Source: Candidatus Kapaibacterium sp.
Lineage (GTDB): Bacteria; Bacteroidota; Ignavibacteria; Kapaibacteriales; Kapaibacteriaceae
NCBI GenBank assembly: GCA_030830285.1
Contig: JAURNF010000191.1
Span: 1-12,320 of the forward strand
DNA: 12,320 bases
Direction: 5' to 3'
Below, piece after piece: positions 1 to 6,297 of this stretch. Under the pieces are notes generated by a model. The model was not told the DNA's origin. It did no database searches and worked only from the letters and a program-made list of their open reading frames with translations. Made by a program: the position numbers and the translations under genes. Within the stretch, counting starts at the first letter, position 1. Every line of letters starts with the position of its first letter.

Positions 1-255
1 ATGATTCATGGATTGTCACCAACACCATGTGCGTGGACAATGTGGAATGGCGAGATGCTCAAGGTCTATCGCGCCTCGCTTGCTGACACGTCAACGCCTA
101 TGGGCACGTGGCGCATCGACGGCGATCAGTTCCTGGTTGGATGTGCTGACGGTGCATTGCGACTCGATGAGATTCAGCTTCCTGGCAAGCGTCGCATGGC
201 AAGCTCAGATGTGTTGCGTGGGTATCGCGGAGAACTCGCAGGTACGTGTGCATGA
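1..255 (+). CDS. fmt: Methionyl-tRNA formyltransferase, C-terminal part (5' end outside window)
   Basis: This is the last 84 residues of Fmt, the cytoplasmic enzyme that formylates Met-tRNAfMet using 10-formyl-THF. The visible part is the C-terminal OB-like tRNA-binding domain. It opens at the conserved 'hGLSPtPcAWT' motif (residues 3-13 here), followed by 'dGaLrLdEiQlPGKRRM' and 'LRGYRGELAG', which is the typical Fmt end. The ATG at position 1 is an internal codon, because family members have a complete catalytic domain upstream of this motif. The catalytic N-terminal domain therefore lies left of the window. The stop TGA (253-255) overlaps the start of the next gene as ATGA, which suggests translational coupling. 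The family call is firm despite the truncation. Confidence 0.93.
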   Translation: MIHGLSPTPCAWTMWNGEMLKVYRASLADTSTPMGTWRIDGDQFLVGCADGALRLDEIQLPGKRRMASSDVLRGYRGELAGTCA

Positions 256-1037
256 TTCCACTTGTCGATACAGTCCGTGCAACACCAGTTGTCATCTGCG
301 CCCACCGTGGTGCATCAGGTAGTGCTCCAGAAAACACCCTTGCTTCAATCGCATCGGCGATTGCATGTGGTGCATCCATGATCGAGATCGACATCCAAGT
401 AACACGTGACAACCACATCGTGGTGTTCCACGATGAGGATCTCTCACGAACAACGAACGGCACAGGCGACATTCGCGAACACACCTACGACGAGATCCGT
501 GCACTTGATGCTGGCTCGTGGTTCGATGCAACGTTCGCCGCCGAGCGCATTCCCTCGCTTGAGGAGGCATTGGCCCTTATCAAGGGGCGTGCATACCTCA
601 ACATTGAGCTAAAGCCGATGGATGGATCTGATCGATCGCTGCAAATCATTGGCGACGTGCTATCTGCAATCGACGCGCACGAGATGATGGACACCACGGT
701 ATTCTCATCATTCGACCATCGCATTCTGCTTCACCTAAAGCAACTACGTCCTAACGTACGTACGCTTGCACTCAACGTGCCAGGCGACATACGGTTACCA
801 CATGACGTGATCGCTGCCTGCCGCGCTGATGCCTTTGGCTGCGCATTTGAGGAGCTCACTCCCGAGCTCATGCAGAATTGCGCGCAGCACATGATCCCTA
901 TGGGCGTGTACACGATCAACACACGTGAGGATTTGCTCGCAGCAATCAAGCTTGGCGTGCGTGGTGTTGTGACGAATTACCCAGATCGATTGCAGCAGGT
1001 ACTGGTGGAACTCAAGTTGACTTCTCACACGACGTAA
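252..1037 (+). CDS. Glycerophosphodiester phosphodiesterase (GDPD family, UgpQ-like)
   Basis: This 261-residue protein should hydrolyse glycerophosphodiesters to glycerol-3-phosphate and an alcohol. The GDPD TIM-barrel signature is complete: H18-R19-G20 then 'APENT' near residues 25-29, the metal ligands E45 and D47 ('EIDIQVT'), the catalytic 'FHDEDLSRTT' with H60, 'iPSLEEAL' near 100-107, and the third acidic ligand in 'LNIELK' (E119). The end of the barrel shows 'GVYTINTREDL'. No signal peptide is visible, so it is probably cytoplasmic like UgpQ. I chose the ATG at 252, which overlaps the fmt stop as ATGA. A GTG two codons upstream (246) is possible but less likely. The next gene follows after 6 bases. 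Substrate specificity cannot be read from the sequence. Confidence 0.93.
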   Translation: MIPLVDTVRATPVVICAHRGASGSAPENTLASIASAIACGASMIEIDIQVTRDNHIVVFHDEDLSRTTNGTGDIREHTYDEIRALDAGSWFDATFAAERIPSLEEALALIKGRAYLNIELKPMDGSDRSLQIIGDVLSAIDAHEMMDTTVFSSFDHRILLHLKQLRPNVRTLALNVPGDIRLPHDVIAACRADAFGCAFEELTPELMQNCAQHMIPMGVYTINTREDLLAAIKLGVRGVVTNYPDRLQQVLVELKLTSHTT

Positions 1038-1043
1038 GTATTC

Positions 1044-1316
1044 ATGGATCACGTTACACTTCTAGGTCTGGCAGCGGGCTGCTGTTCGACCTTTGCCCTC
1101 GCACCACAGGCCATCAAGGTGTGGCGCACGCAGCAAGTTGATCAACTCAGCATCGGCATGTTGAGTCTGATGTTCTGCGGCTGCCTCCTCTGGCTCACGT
1201 ATGGTCTGCTCGATGATGATGTCAGCATCATCTGGGCGAATGTCATTGCGTTCTTCTTTATCGTGTACATGCTTTCCAAAAAGGTTGTCGATATGCAACG
1301 CGGAGGTCAGCGATGA
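1044..1316 (+). CDS. SemiSWEET / PQ-loop family small sugar transporter
   Basis: This 90-residue integral membrane protein has three predicted helices at about residues 4-24, 36-54 and 61-77. The first carries the PQ motif (P21-Q22 in 'LAPQAIKVW'). The pattern 'QVDQLSIGMLSL' after helix 1, 'LLWLTYGLL' (W50) and a conserved Asn in helix 3 (N66 in 'IIWANVIAF') are typical of bacterial SemiSWEETs. These act as homodimers that move mono- or disaccharides across the inner membrane by facilitated diffusion. Length matches the family (about 85-100 residues). It starts 6 bases after the GDPD gene and its stop overlaps the elbB start as ATGA, so it is almost certainly co-transcribed. The real substrate is unknown. 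Confidence 0.92.
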   Translation: MDHVTLLGLAAGCCSTFALAPQAIKVWRTQQVDQLSIGMLSLMFCGCLLWLTYGLLDDDVSIIWANVIAFFFIVYMLSKKVVDMQRGGQR

Positions 1317-2020
1317 CGCACTCCTATCGCGTAGCCGTCCTCCTGAGCGGCTGCGGCGTCTACGACGGATCGGAGATTCACGAATCTGTCCTCACAATTC
1401 TGGAGCTCAACCGTCATGGTGCGCAGGTCATCTGCGCTGCTCCAGACGTCTCCCAACATCATGTCATTGACCACCGCACAGGTGCTGAACAACCCGATGC
1501 GCGCAACGTCCTCACAGAGTCTGCACGCATCGCACGTGGAGCGATTGTGCCGCTAAGTACACTCGCCATCGATGACATTGATGCGATTGTGATTCCGGGC
1601 GGCTTCGGTGTTGCAAAGAACTTTACCACGTGGGCATTCGACGGACCCAATGGCAGTATCGAGCCGTCGGTACAATCGTGCATCATTGCATGCCGAGCTG
1701 CCGGCAAGCCGATCGTCGGACTCTGCATGGCGGGCACAACCATTGCGCGTGCATTGCAAGGCACTGACGAGCAGCCCACAGTAACAGTTGGCACAACGTC
1801 AGAACCATCGCCCTACGACATCGCAGCGATCAACGGTGGTATTACCGCTACCGGCGCACACCCAGCCGAGTGTACGGTGCGTCAGATCTCGATCGATACA
1901 ACACACCGCATCATCACGGCACCATGCTACATGATGGAAGCTTCCATCTCCGACGTCCATACGAATGTTGCGATGGCCATTGATGCCCTGATGACCATGC
2001 TCGCTGAACATCATGGCTAA
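1313..2020 (+). CDS. elbB: ElbB-type glyoxalase / DJ-1-PfpI superfamily protein
   Basis: This 235-residue cytosolic protein of the class I glutamine amidotransferase-like (DJ-1/PfpI) fold belongs to the ES1/ElbB group. Diagnostic segments are 'VLLSGCGVYDGSEIHESVLT' at residues 9-28, 'GAQVICAAPD' at 36-45, 'ARNVLTESARIARG' at 63-76, and 'IVIPGGFGVAKN' at 92-103. The nucleophile-elbow cysteine is C138 in 'GLCMAG'. ElbB was linked genetically to isoprenoid synthesis, and E. coli ElbB has been reported to have weak glyoxalase activity; the physiological role is unclear. It is somewhat longer than E. coli ElbB (about 217 residues), with extra length around residues 145-175 and near the C-terminus. 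The start overlaps the SemiSWEET stop by 4 bases, and the end overlaps the next gene by 8 bases. Confidence 0.92.
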   Translation: MTHSYRVAVLLSGCGVYDGSEIHESVLTILELNRHGAQVICAAPDVSQHHVIDHRTGAEQPDARNVLTESARIARGAIVPLSTLAIDDIDAIVIPGGFGVAKNFTTWAFDGPNGSIEPSVQSCIIACRAAGKPIVGLCMAGTTIARALQGTDEQPTVTVGTTSEPSPYDIAAINGGITATGAHPAECTVRQISIDTTHRIITAPCYMMEASISDVHTNVAMAIDALMTMLAEHHG

Positions 2021-2474
2021 CGAGCTGCATCTGCCACCGCTGATCTTCCCGACGATCGATGCGCGCATCTCGAGTGACGACGGCCGACTCACGATCGTCG
2101 ATCCCGTGCGCAAACAGCGTGTTGCGCTTACACCGGAGGAGTGGGTTCGTCAGCATTGCATCCATTGGTTCATTGCACGTGGATATCCGCTCGGACGCTG
2201 CAGTGTCGAACGTGTCGTCGATGACCGCGGCCAGCGCTTTGATGTGCTCTGGCGCGATGCCGAGCTCAAGCCCTTTGTGTTGGTTGAGTGCAAGTCCTAC
2301 GATGTCGCAATCACGCACGCTGCCCTCCGTCAATCCGCGTGGTACAACCTGAAGCTTCAAGCGCCATACATGTTCCTCACAAACGGACGCGTGGCGCACT
2401 GCGCACGTGTAGGTTCCGACGGAGCCGTAGATTTGTTGGACGATATTCCACCCTACCCCACCGCGACACCATGA
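2013..2474 (+). CDS. Small PD-(D/E)xK protein resembling type I restriction HsdR N-terminal domain
   Basis: This 153-residue protein resembles the stand-alone HsdR N-terminal (HSDR_N_2) domain proteins common in Bacteroidota-type genomes. It contains 'TPEEWVRQHCIHWFI' at 40-54, 'RFDVLW' with D77, and 'FVLVECKS' with E92 and K94. Together these give the D-Xn-ExK metal/nuclease signature, followed by 'ALRQSAWYNLKLQAPYMFLTNG' (104-125), typical of the HsdR nuclease fold. There is no helicase domain, and no hsdM or hsdS lies nearby, so this is not a working type I R-M system. It is embedded in a housekeeping operon: 8-base overlap with elbB and ATGA overlap with pyrC. That it acts as a nuclease is inferred from the motif only; its biological role is unknown. 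Confidence 0.82.
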   Translation: MANELHLPPLIFPTIDARISSDDGRLTIVDPVRKQRVALTPEEWVRQHCIHWFIARGYPLGRCSVERVVDDRGQRFDVLWRDAELKPFVLVECKSYDVAITHAALRQSAWYNLKLQAPYMFLTNGRVAHCARVGSDGAVDLLDDIPPYPTATP

Positions 2475-3475
2475 CAGAACTGATTCTCACCTCACCAGTT
2501 GACATGCATCTCCACGTGCGACAAGACGCCATGCTCGACGTCGTTGCACCACTGTCAGCTCAGCATTTCGCTGGTGCCGTCATCATGCCGAATCTCGTGC
2601 CCCCTGTCGACACCATCGACCGACTGCATTGGTATACGGCCGAAGTTCGTCGGGCGACATCTGGATATGCGTTTGATCCATACATGACGTTGTTCTTCCG
2701 TGACTACAGTCGCGAAGAACTTGTTGCTGCCAAGCCACACATCATCGGTATCAAACTGTATCCGGCTGGCGCTACAACAAACAGCGACTCGGGTGTACAA
2801 GAGATCATGGCAATGTCGCACGTGTTCGCCATGATGGAGGAGCTCGACATTCCGCTGCTCGTCCATGGCGAAACACATGGCTTTGTGATGGATCGTGAAG
2901 AAGAGTTCTGCGAAGTCTACCGAGCTCTCGCCACCAAGTTCCCTCGTCTGCGGATCACGATGGAACATATCACGACGCAGGCCGCTGTCCGGTTGCTGGA
3001 TGAATTCCCAAACCTGCGTGCGACCGTTACACCGCACCATCTCATCATTACACTCGACGATGTGGCTGGTGGCCTTCTCAATCCGCACCTCTTCTGCAAG
3101 CCAATCGCGAAGCGTCCGGAAGATCGCGACGCACTGCTGCAAGCCGCACTTGCCGCTCACCCAAAGCTGATGATGGGCAGCGACAGCGCGCCGCACCCAG
3201 TCTCGAAGAAGGAATGTCCTGGTTGTGCTGCTGGTGTCTTCACAGCACCAATCATTCTTCCAATGCTCGCGGAGCTATTTGAGCGACACAATGTGTTGCA
3301 CAACCTCCAAGCATTTGTTGCAGATCGCGCACAGCAACTTTACGGCATCACACCACCGCCTACGACGGTTCGGTTGGTACGTGAAGAGATGACCATCCCT
3401 GAGCGCTACAACGATGTAGTTCCGATGTGGGCTGGGCGCACGCTACCGTGGCGCGTTGCGTCGGTAGAAGCTTAA
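2471..3475 (+). CDS. pyrC: Dihydroorotase (class II, PyrC type)
   Basis: This 334-residue amidohydrolase interconverts N-carbamoyl-aspartate and dihydroorotate, the third step of de novo pyrimidine synthesis. The binuclear zinc site is intact: H13, H15 and R17 in 'DMHLHVR', the carboxylated lysine K95 in 'GIKLYPAGATTNS', H132 in 'LLVHGE', H166 in 'MEHITT', and the catalytic D238 in 'GSDSAPH'. The substrate Asn is in 'MPNLVPP' (N41). Length and motifs match the E. coli PyrC class (about 348 residues) rather than the longer PyrC/AllB class. I chose the ATG at 2471 because it is the family start and overlaps the previous stop as ATGA. The 61-codon upstream open extension in the same frame has no dihydroorotase character. 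It ends 2 bases before the convergent NfeD-family gene. Confidence 0.97.
   Translation: MTELILTSPVDMHLHVRQDAMLDVVAPLSAQHFAGAVIMPNLVPPVDTIDRLHWYTAEVRRATSGYAFDPYMTLFFRDYSREELVAAKPHIIGIKLYPAGATTNSDSGVQEIMAMSHVFAMMEELDIPLLVHGETHGFVMDREEEFCEVYRALATKFPRLRITMEHITTQAAVRLLDEFPNLRATVTPHHLIITLDDVAGGLLNPHLFCKPIAKRPEDRDALLQAALAAHPKLMMGSDSAPHPVSKKECPGCAAGVFTAPIILPMLAELFERHNVLHNLQAFVADRAQQLYGITPPPTTVRLVREEMTIPERYNDVVPMWAGRTLPWRVASVEA
3443..3467 (+). terminator. Possible imperfect hairpin at the 3' end of pyrC
   Basis: CTACCG (3443-3448) pairs with CGGTAG (3462-3467), enclosing a second 3-base-pair stem (CGC 3452-3454 with GCG 3458-3460) and a triloop. It lies within the last codons of pyrC, just before two convergent stop codons. 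There is no downstream T-run, so it is at best a weak or RNA-stabilising structure rather than a canonical intrinsic terminator. A 6-bp inverted repeat at this spacing can occur by chance. Confidence 0.2.
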
Positions 3476-3477
3476 CC

Positions 3478-3915
3478 TTACTCGACCTCTTCGACGACGA
3501 GTGTTGTCGACTCCACTCCGCAAATGCGCACCTGCGTTCCTGGGTGAAGCTCTGTTGCGCGAAGCGACACGGCACTCCATGGTGTTGAGTCTACCTCAAC
3601 CTCTCCGTGTACACCGTCAGATGTAATGAGCTGCGTCACAACAGCTACACGTCCCAGAAGTACGTCCGTCTGTTCGTGCCCATCAGTATCAGAGCTCGGT
3701 CGTGCTCGACGAAGGAGCGGACGCACGACAACGAACCCCAGGCCTGTCGCTAGAACAACCAATCCCAGCTGCCACTGAAGCGTCGCACCAAGTTCCGCGC
3801 CGATACCAGCGGCGAGGGCTCCAAGCGCAATGGGTGCGAGCACAAATCCAGGCGTAATGATTTCAAGCACAAACAGCAGCACCGCTGCCGCATACCAGAG
3901 TTGCGATGGTGTCAT
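3478..3915 (-). CDS. NfeD-family membrane protein (short form)
   Basis: This 145-residue protein has three predicted transmembrane helices (about residues 7-20, 26-45 and 47-67). A charged linker (70-84) and a C-terminal OB-fold NfeD domain (about 85-145) follow. The domain shows 'LLGRVAVVTQ', 'GEVEVDSTPWSAVS' and 'PGTQVRICGVESTTLVVEE', the usual G-x-V / W-x-A / G-x-x-V-x-V pattern. Short NfeD proteins usually partner with membrane stomatin/flotillin or serine-protease genes and are thought to shape membrane microdomains. No stomatin gene is visible here. Its start overlaps the stop of the upstream FecR-domain gene as ATGA (3912-3915), so it is the last gene of the CHASE2-FecR-NfeD operon. 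The fold call is good; the function is unknown. Confidence 0.85.
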   Translation of the reverse strand: MTPSQLWYAAAVLLFVLEIITPGFVLAPIALGALAAGIGAELGATLQWQLGLVVLATGLGFVVVRPLLRRARPSSDTDGHEQTDVLLGRVAVVTQLITSDGVHGEVEVDSTPWSAVSLRATELHPGTQVRICGVESTTLVVEEVE

Positions 3916-4958
3916 TGCGCTTCGTACATGTTGTACGCTTCGATCGTGAGTGAATGTCGGAGAAGAAACTCCGCACAGGCTCTGCGATAACTCGCGATCT
4001 CGGGCTCTGCCTGCACAACGCCCATGTAGAGGCGGTATGCATCATACACCAAACCAAGGTCCTCACATACTGCTGCGCGAATGAGCATTGCAATAGCAGA
4101 CTCTGGATTGTCCTGCGACGACGATACATCGTCGAGCAACGCCTCTGCATCGCGACGAGCCGATCCGTTGAGAATCCAAAGCGAGTACTCAGGTGTTCGC
4201 TCAGATGGCTGACTCGATGCCTCGATACGCCACGCGTACAGTTCACCTGGCTTGATGCCTTGCGCCAGCAATCCCAGCGTCATCGTGGTGTCAGCAGTCT
4301 CAATGTTCACAATGACAGTATTGGCGCGGTCGGTTATCACAAGTCGATAGGATTTCCACTTTGGCGTACGACGCCAGACGAATGTCACTGAATCTGACAG
4401 TAAGCGCGTTGTTCGAGGCATCACGATGGCAACGCGCCCATCGCGTTCAATCTTCGATGATGAGATTGCCGCTAATGCTTGGACTTCCCCCGGTGCTCCA
4501 ACGACACGCAGCACGGTATCAACCGCATCAACATCATCGCCGGCTGCGCGTTCAACACTACCTGTTGTCTTCATGTTACCACGTCGCTTACTCTTAAAGG
4601 CAATCGGCTCGCTCGTCTCGGTAAGCTCGCTTGTGACATAGGATGCAAATTTGCTCGAGGCACTTGATGTTGGACGTGTAAGACGTTGATGGAGGTCACG
4701 AACAGCAACCGTCGAGGGCTTGTTGATTTCAAGTGTGCGTCCATTGGCATGCACTACGCTGACGTACCCTCCAGCGGCAATCGTTACTCGATCGTTCATC
4801 CCAAGCTGTTGCCCAGCGGTGAGCTTCGCACCCGAACTGGTTGTGACCTTTCCCCGTACAGCAAGCAGCTTGAGCTCTTGTGCGTGCAACTCATGGGACA
4901 TGCATGCCGCTATGCCAGCGGCACACAACATCGTCACCACTCGGATAATGATGCGCAT
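3912..4958 (-). CDS. FecR-domain periplasmic protein or lipoprotein with TPR-like C-terminus
   Basis: This protein has 348 residues from the chosen ATG at 4956-4958. The N-terminus 'MRIIIRVVTMLCAAGIAAC' is an export signal. It can be read as a lipobox (I-A-A-C, Cys19) or as a type I signal cut after 'ELHA' near residue 26. A FecR-like domain follows at about 31-88 ('GKVTTSSGAKLTAGQQL', 'NDRVTIAAGGYVSVV', 'GRTLEINKPSTV'). Next come a Ser/Thr- and Arg/Lys-rich linker (90-150), a probable Fn3-like beta domain with 'FVWRRTPKWKSYRLVITD' and 'LYAWRIEA' (180-262), and a helical TPR-like tail (about 285-348). An alternative ATG at 4985 would add 9 residues and overlap the CHASE2 gene by 17 bases. I prefer 4958 because it gives a compact signal peptide and has AACAGG just upstream. 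It is probably the envelope partner of the CHASE2 protein. FecR domains normally regulate sigma factors, but none is seen here. Confidence 0.78.
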   Translation of the reverse strand: MRIIIRVVTMLCAAGIAACMSHELHAQELKLLAVRGKVTTSSGAKLTAGQQLGMNDRVTIAAGGYVSVVHANGRTLEINKPSTVAVRDLHQRLTRPTSSASSKFASYVTSELTETSEPIAFKSKRRGNMKTTGSVERAAGDDVDAVDTVLRVVGAPGEVQALAAISSSKIERDGRVAIVMPRTTRLLSDSVTFVWRRTPKWKSYRLVITDRANTVIVNIETADTTMTLGLLAQGIKPGELYAWRIEASSQPSERTPEYSLWILNGSARRDAEALLDDVSSSQDNPESAIAMLIRAAVCEDLGLVYDAYRLYMGVVQAEPEIASYRRACAEFLLRHSLTIEAYNMYEAQ

Positions 4959-4968
4959 GATTGGCCTG

Positions 4969-6210
4969 TTAGGTTGATTCAGCATGGAATGTTGTTGGTG
5001 TGCGTCGAATGCGGCTCATCATCGCCTTGACGAGCTTCTTAATTGAGTCATGATAGAGGTCATGGACAGTCCCCACAAGCGCAACCGCAACAAGAGCAGG
5101 CGTAAACACGAGCTTATATGTTGCTACATCATACATCACGATGGTGAGATACAGGAACAACAGTGATTGCCCCAGCTGCAGTCCCAAGGCAAGAGTGTCA
5201 TACCAGTTCTCCGCGTGACGAAAGATCCATGTGAAGAGTCCGACATTGAACCAGAGCACAACAAATCCAAGAAGAAGACTCTGCCATAGTGGCATTGTGG
5301 TAATGTACCGACCTGAGAGTATCATCGATACGACATTGGCATGAATGACCACGCCATACATGTCTGGATAGCTCCGTCCAACATAGGCACTATTCAGCGG
5401 TGTGAAGAAATTGTCGGTGAATGAAGGCTGTCCAAGTCGGTCCCCCATGTACCCCATCAACACAATCTTATCGTGAAGTATCGAGAGGTCCACGGCGCTA
5501 TCTCGCACGTCCTCCACATCAAGAGCATAGAACTTGTCGACTCCACCACGATAATTGATGACTTCCTCCGAGGTCCCACGACTACGTGCGAGGCCGGCAG
5601 CCGATGGGTTGGCGATCTCTGCAATTCGTAATGCAAACGATGGCTCCTGCCGTCCGTCACACTCCTCTGTCAGCGACACCGTTCGCACGGTCATAAATGC
5701 CGCATCTTGATCAATGATCAGATTAGCATATCCCGTTGATACGCCTCGCATAAACATCGGGTGACTTGTTTCGAGCGTGTCGAATGCCTGATCAATGTCG
5801 TAAGACTCTTCGTTTCGGTACGCAACCTTACTCACGAGTACGAGATTCTTCGTACTGGAGCACACATCTGCCAGCAACGAGTCTCCGGCACGATCCTCCT
5901 CCTTCGGTTGACGAAAGAAGGCGTCAACACCGATTGCCCGCGGCTGCTGACTCCGTATCCGATCGATCATCACTGCGATATCCGCTCTACCGCAGTCGCC
6001 GATGTTAACCAACACGATAGACGTGTCTGCCGCTACCGCATTGTCATCACGGAACTGTGTAAACACCATATCTGTGAGATCAAAGTCCCCAAGCGCCTGC
6101 GTGAACGGACTCAGGAAGCTAAAGTTCTGAGGGATCACATACAGGAGCGCAATGGCAGCGCAGGTCGCGGCAACAATTCCCCACGTATCGAGAGAAAACC
6201 AGGTTCGCAT
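4969..6210 (-). CDS. CHASE2-domain transmembrane sensor without an output domain
   Basis: This protein has 413 residues from the ATG at 6208-6210. An N-terminal transmembrane helix (about 9-26) is followed by a roughly 280-residue extracytoplasmic CHASE2 domain. That domain includes 'VLVNIGDCG', 'PRAIGVDAFF', 'VSTGYANLIIDQD', 'INYRGG', 'KIVLMGYMGD' and 'VVIHANVVSMILSGRYI'. Three C-terminal helices lie at about 308-329, 341-362 and 366-383, the standard CHASE2 topology. Family members usually continue into a histidine kinase, adenylate/diguanylate cyclase or Ser/Thr kinase. Here the protein ends about 30 residues after the last helix in a basic tail, so no effector is present. Upstream TTG (6276) and GTG (6246) starts in the same frame are possible; I prefer the ATG because the first helix follows immediately. 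The FecR-domain gene follows 10 bases downstream of its stop. Confidence 0.88.
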   Translation of the reverse strand: MRTWFSLDTWGIVAATCAAIALLYVIPQNFSFLSPFTQALGDFDLTDMVFTQFRDDNAVAADTSIVLVNIGDCGRADIAVMIDRIRSQQPRAIGVDAFFRQPKEEDRAGDSLLADVCSSTKNLVLVSKVAYRNEESYDIDQAFDTLETSHPMFMRGVSTGYANLIIDQDAAFMTVRTVSLTEECDGRQEPSFALRIAEIANPSAAGLARSRGTSEEVINYRGGVDKFYALDVEDVRDSAVDLSILHDKIVLMGYMGDRLGQPSFTDNFFTPLNSAYVGRSYPDMYGVVIHANVVSMILSGRYITTMPLWQSLLLGFVVLWFNVGLFTWIFRHAENWYDTLALGLQLGQSLLFLYLTIVMYDVATYKLVFTPALVAVALVGTVHDLYHDSIKKLVKAMMSRIRRTPTTFHAEST

Positions 6211-6297
6211 GAGTACAGAATTACTGATTTTCTTGTGTTCTACCACGCATGATTTTGATGTGAGTCCGATCAGCAATGATCACGTAACTTCGTTGAT
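6211..6297. promoter_or_regulatory. Divergent intergenic region between the CHASE2 operon and the M16 peptidase gene
   Basis: These 87 bases are the only real intergenic stretch in the window and must hold promoters for both divergent transcripts. The half next to the CHASE2 start is AT-rich. A short inverted repeat, GATCA-gcaa-TGATC (6268-6281), sits near the middle and could be an operator, though 5-bp arms can arise by chance. I could not place convincing -35/-10 or Bacteroidota-type -33/-7 elements. Neither flanking gene has a Shine-Dalgarno sequence. If the CHASE2 gene really starts at TTG 6276, this region shrinks to 21 bases. Confidence 0.45.

Noticed and set aside
1914..2399. A 161-codon minus-strand open frame across the elbB / HsdR-N-like junction
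   Set aside because: It spans two well-supported genes in antisense and has no family features.
2288..2470. A 61-codon upstream extension of the pyrC frame
   Set aside because: It overlaps the HsdR-N-like gene in another frame, is Arg/His-rich, and dihydroorotases start just before the metal-binding HxH motif, as they do from ATG 2471.
2013..2474. Reading the HsdR-N-like gene as part of a type I restriction-modification or other defence system
   Set aside because: No methyltransferase, specificity subunit, helicase or other defence gene is present. All neighbours are metabolic, and the AddA gene is a standard repair enzyme on a separate transcript.
2555..3196. A 213-codon open frame antisense to pyrC
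   Set aside because: It has no recognisable domain and is His/Cys/Arg-rich, as shadow frames are. The sense strand carries a complete set of dihydroorotase motifs.
5761..6252. A 163-codon plus-strand open frame opposite the CHASE2 gene
   Set aside because: Composition is typical of an antisense shadow and the CHASE2 motifs on the minus strand are continuous. There is no independent start signal.
6268..6281. The inverted repeat GATCA-gcaa-TGATC as a firm operator
   Set aside because: The arms are only 5 bp and GATC-rich sequence is common throughout this window. It is mentioned only as a possibility within the intergenic region.
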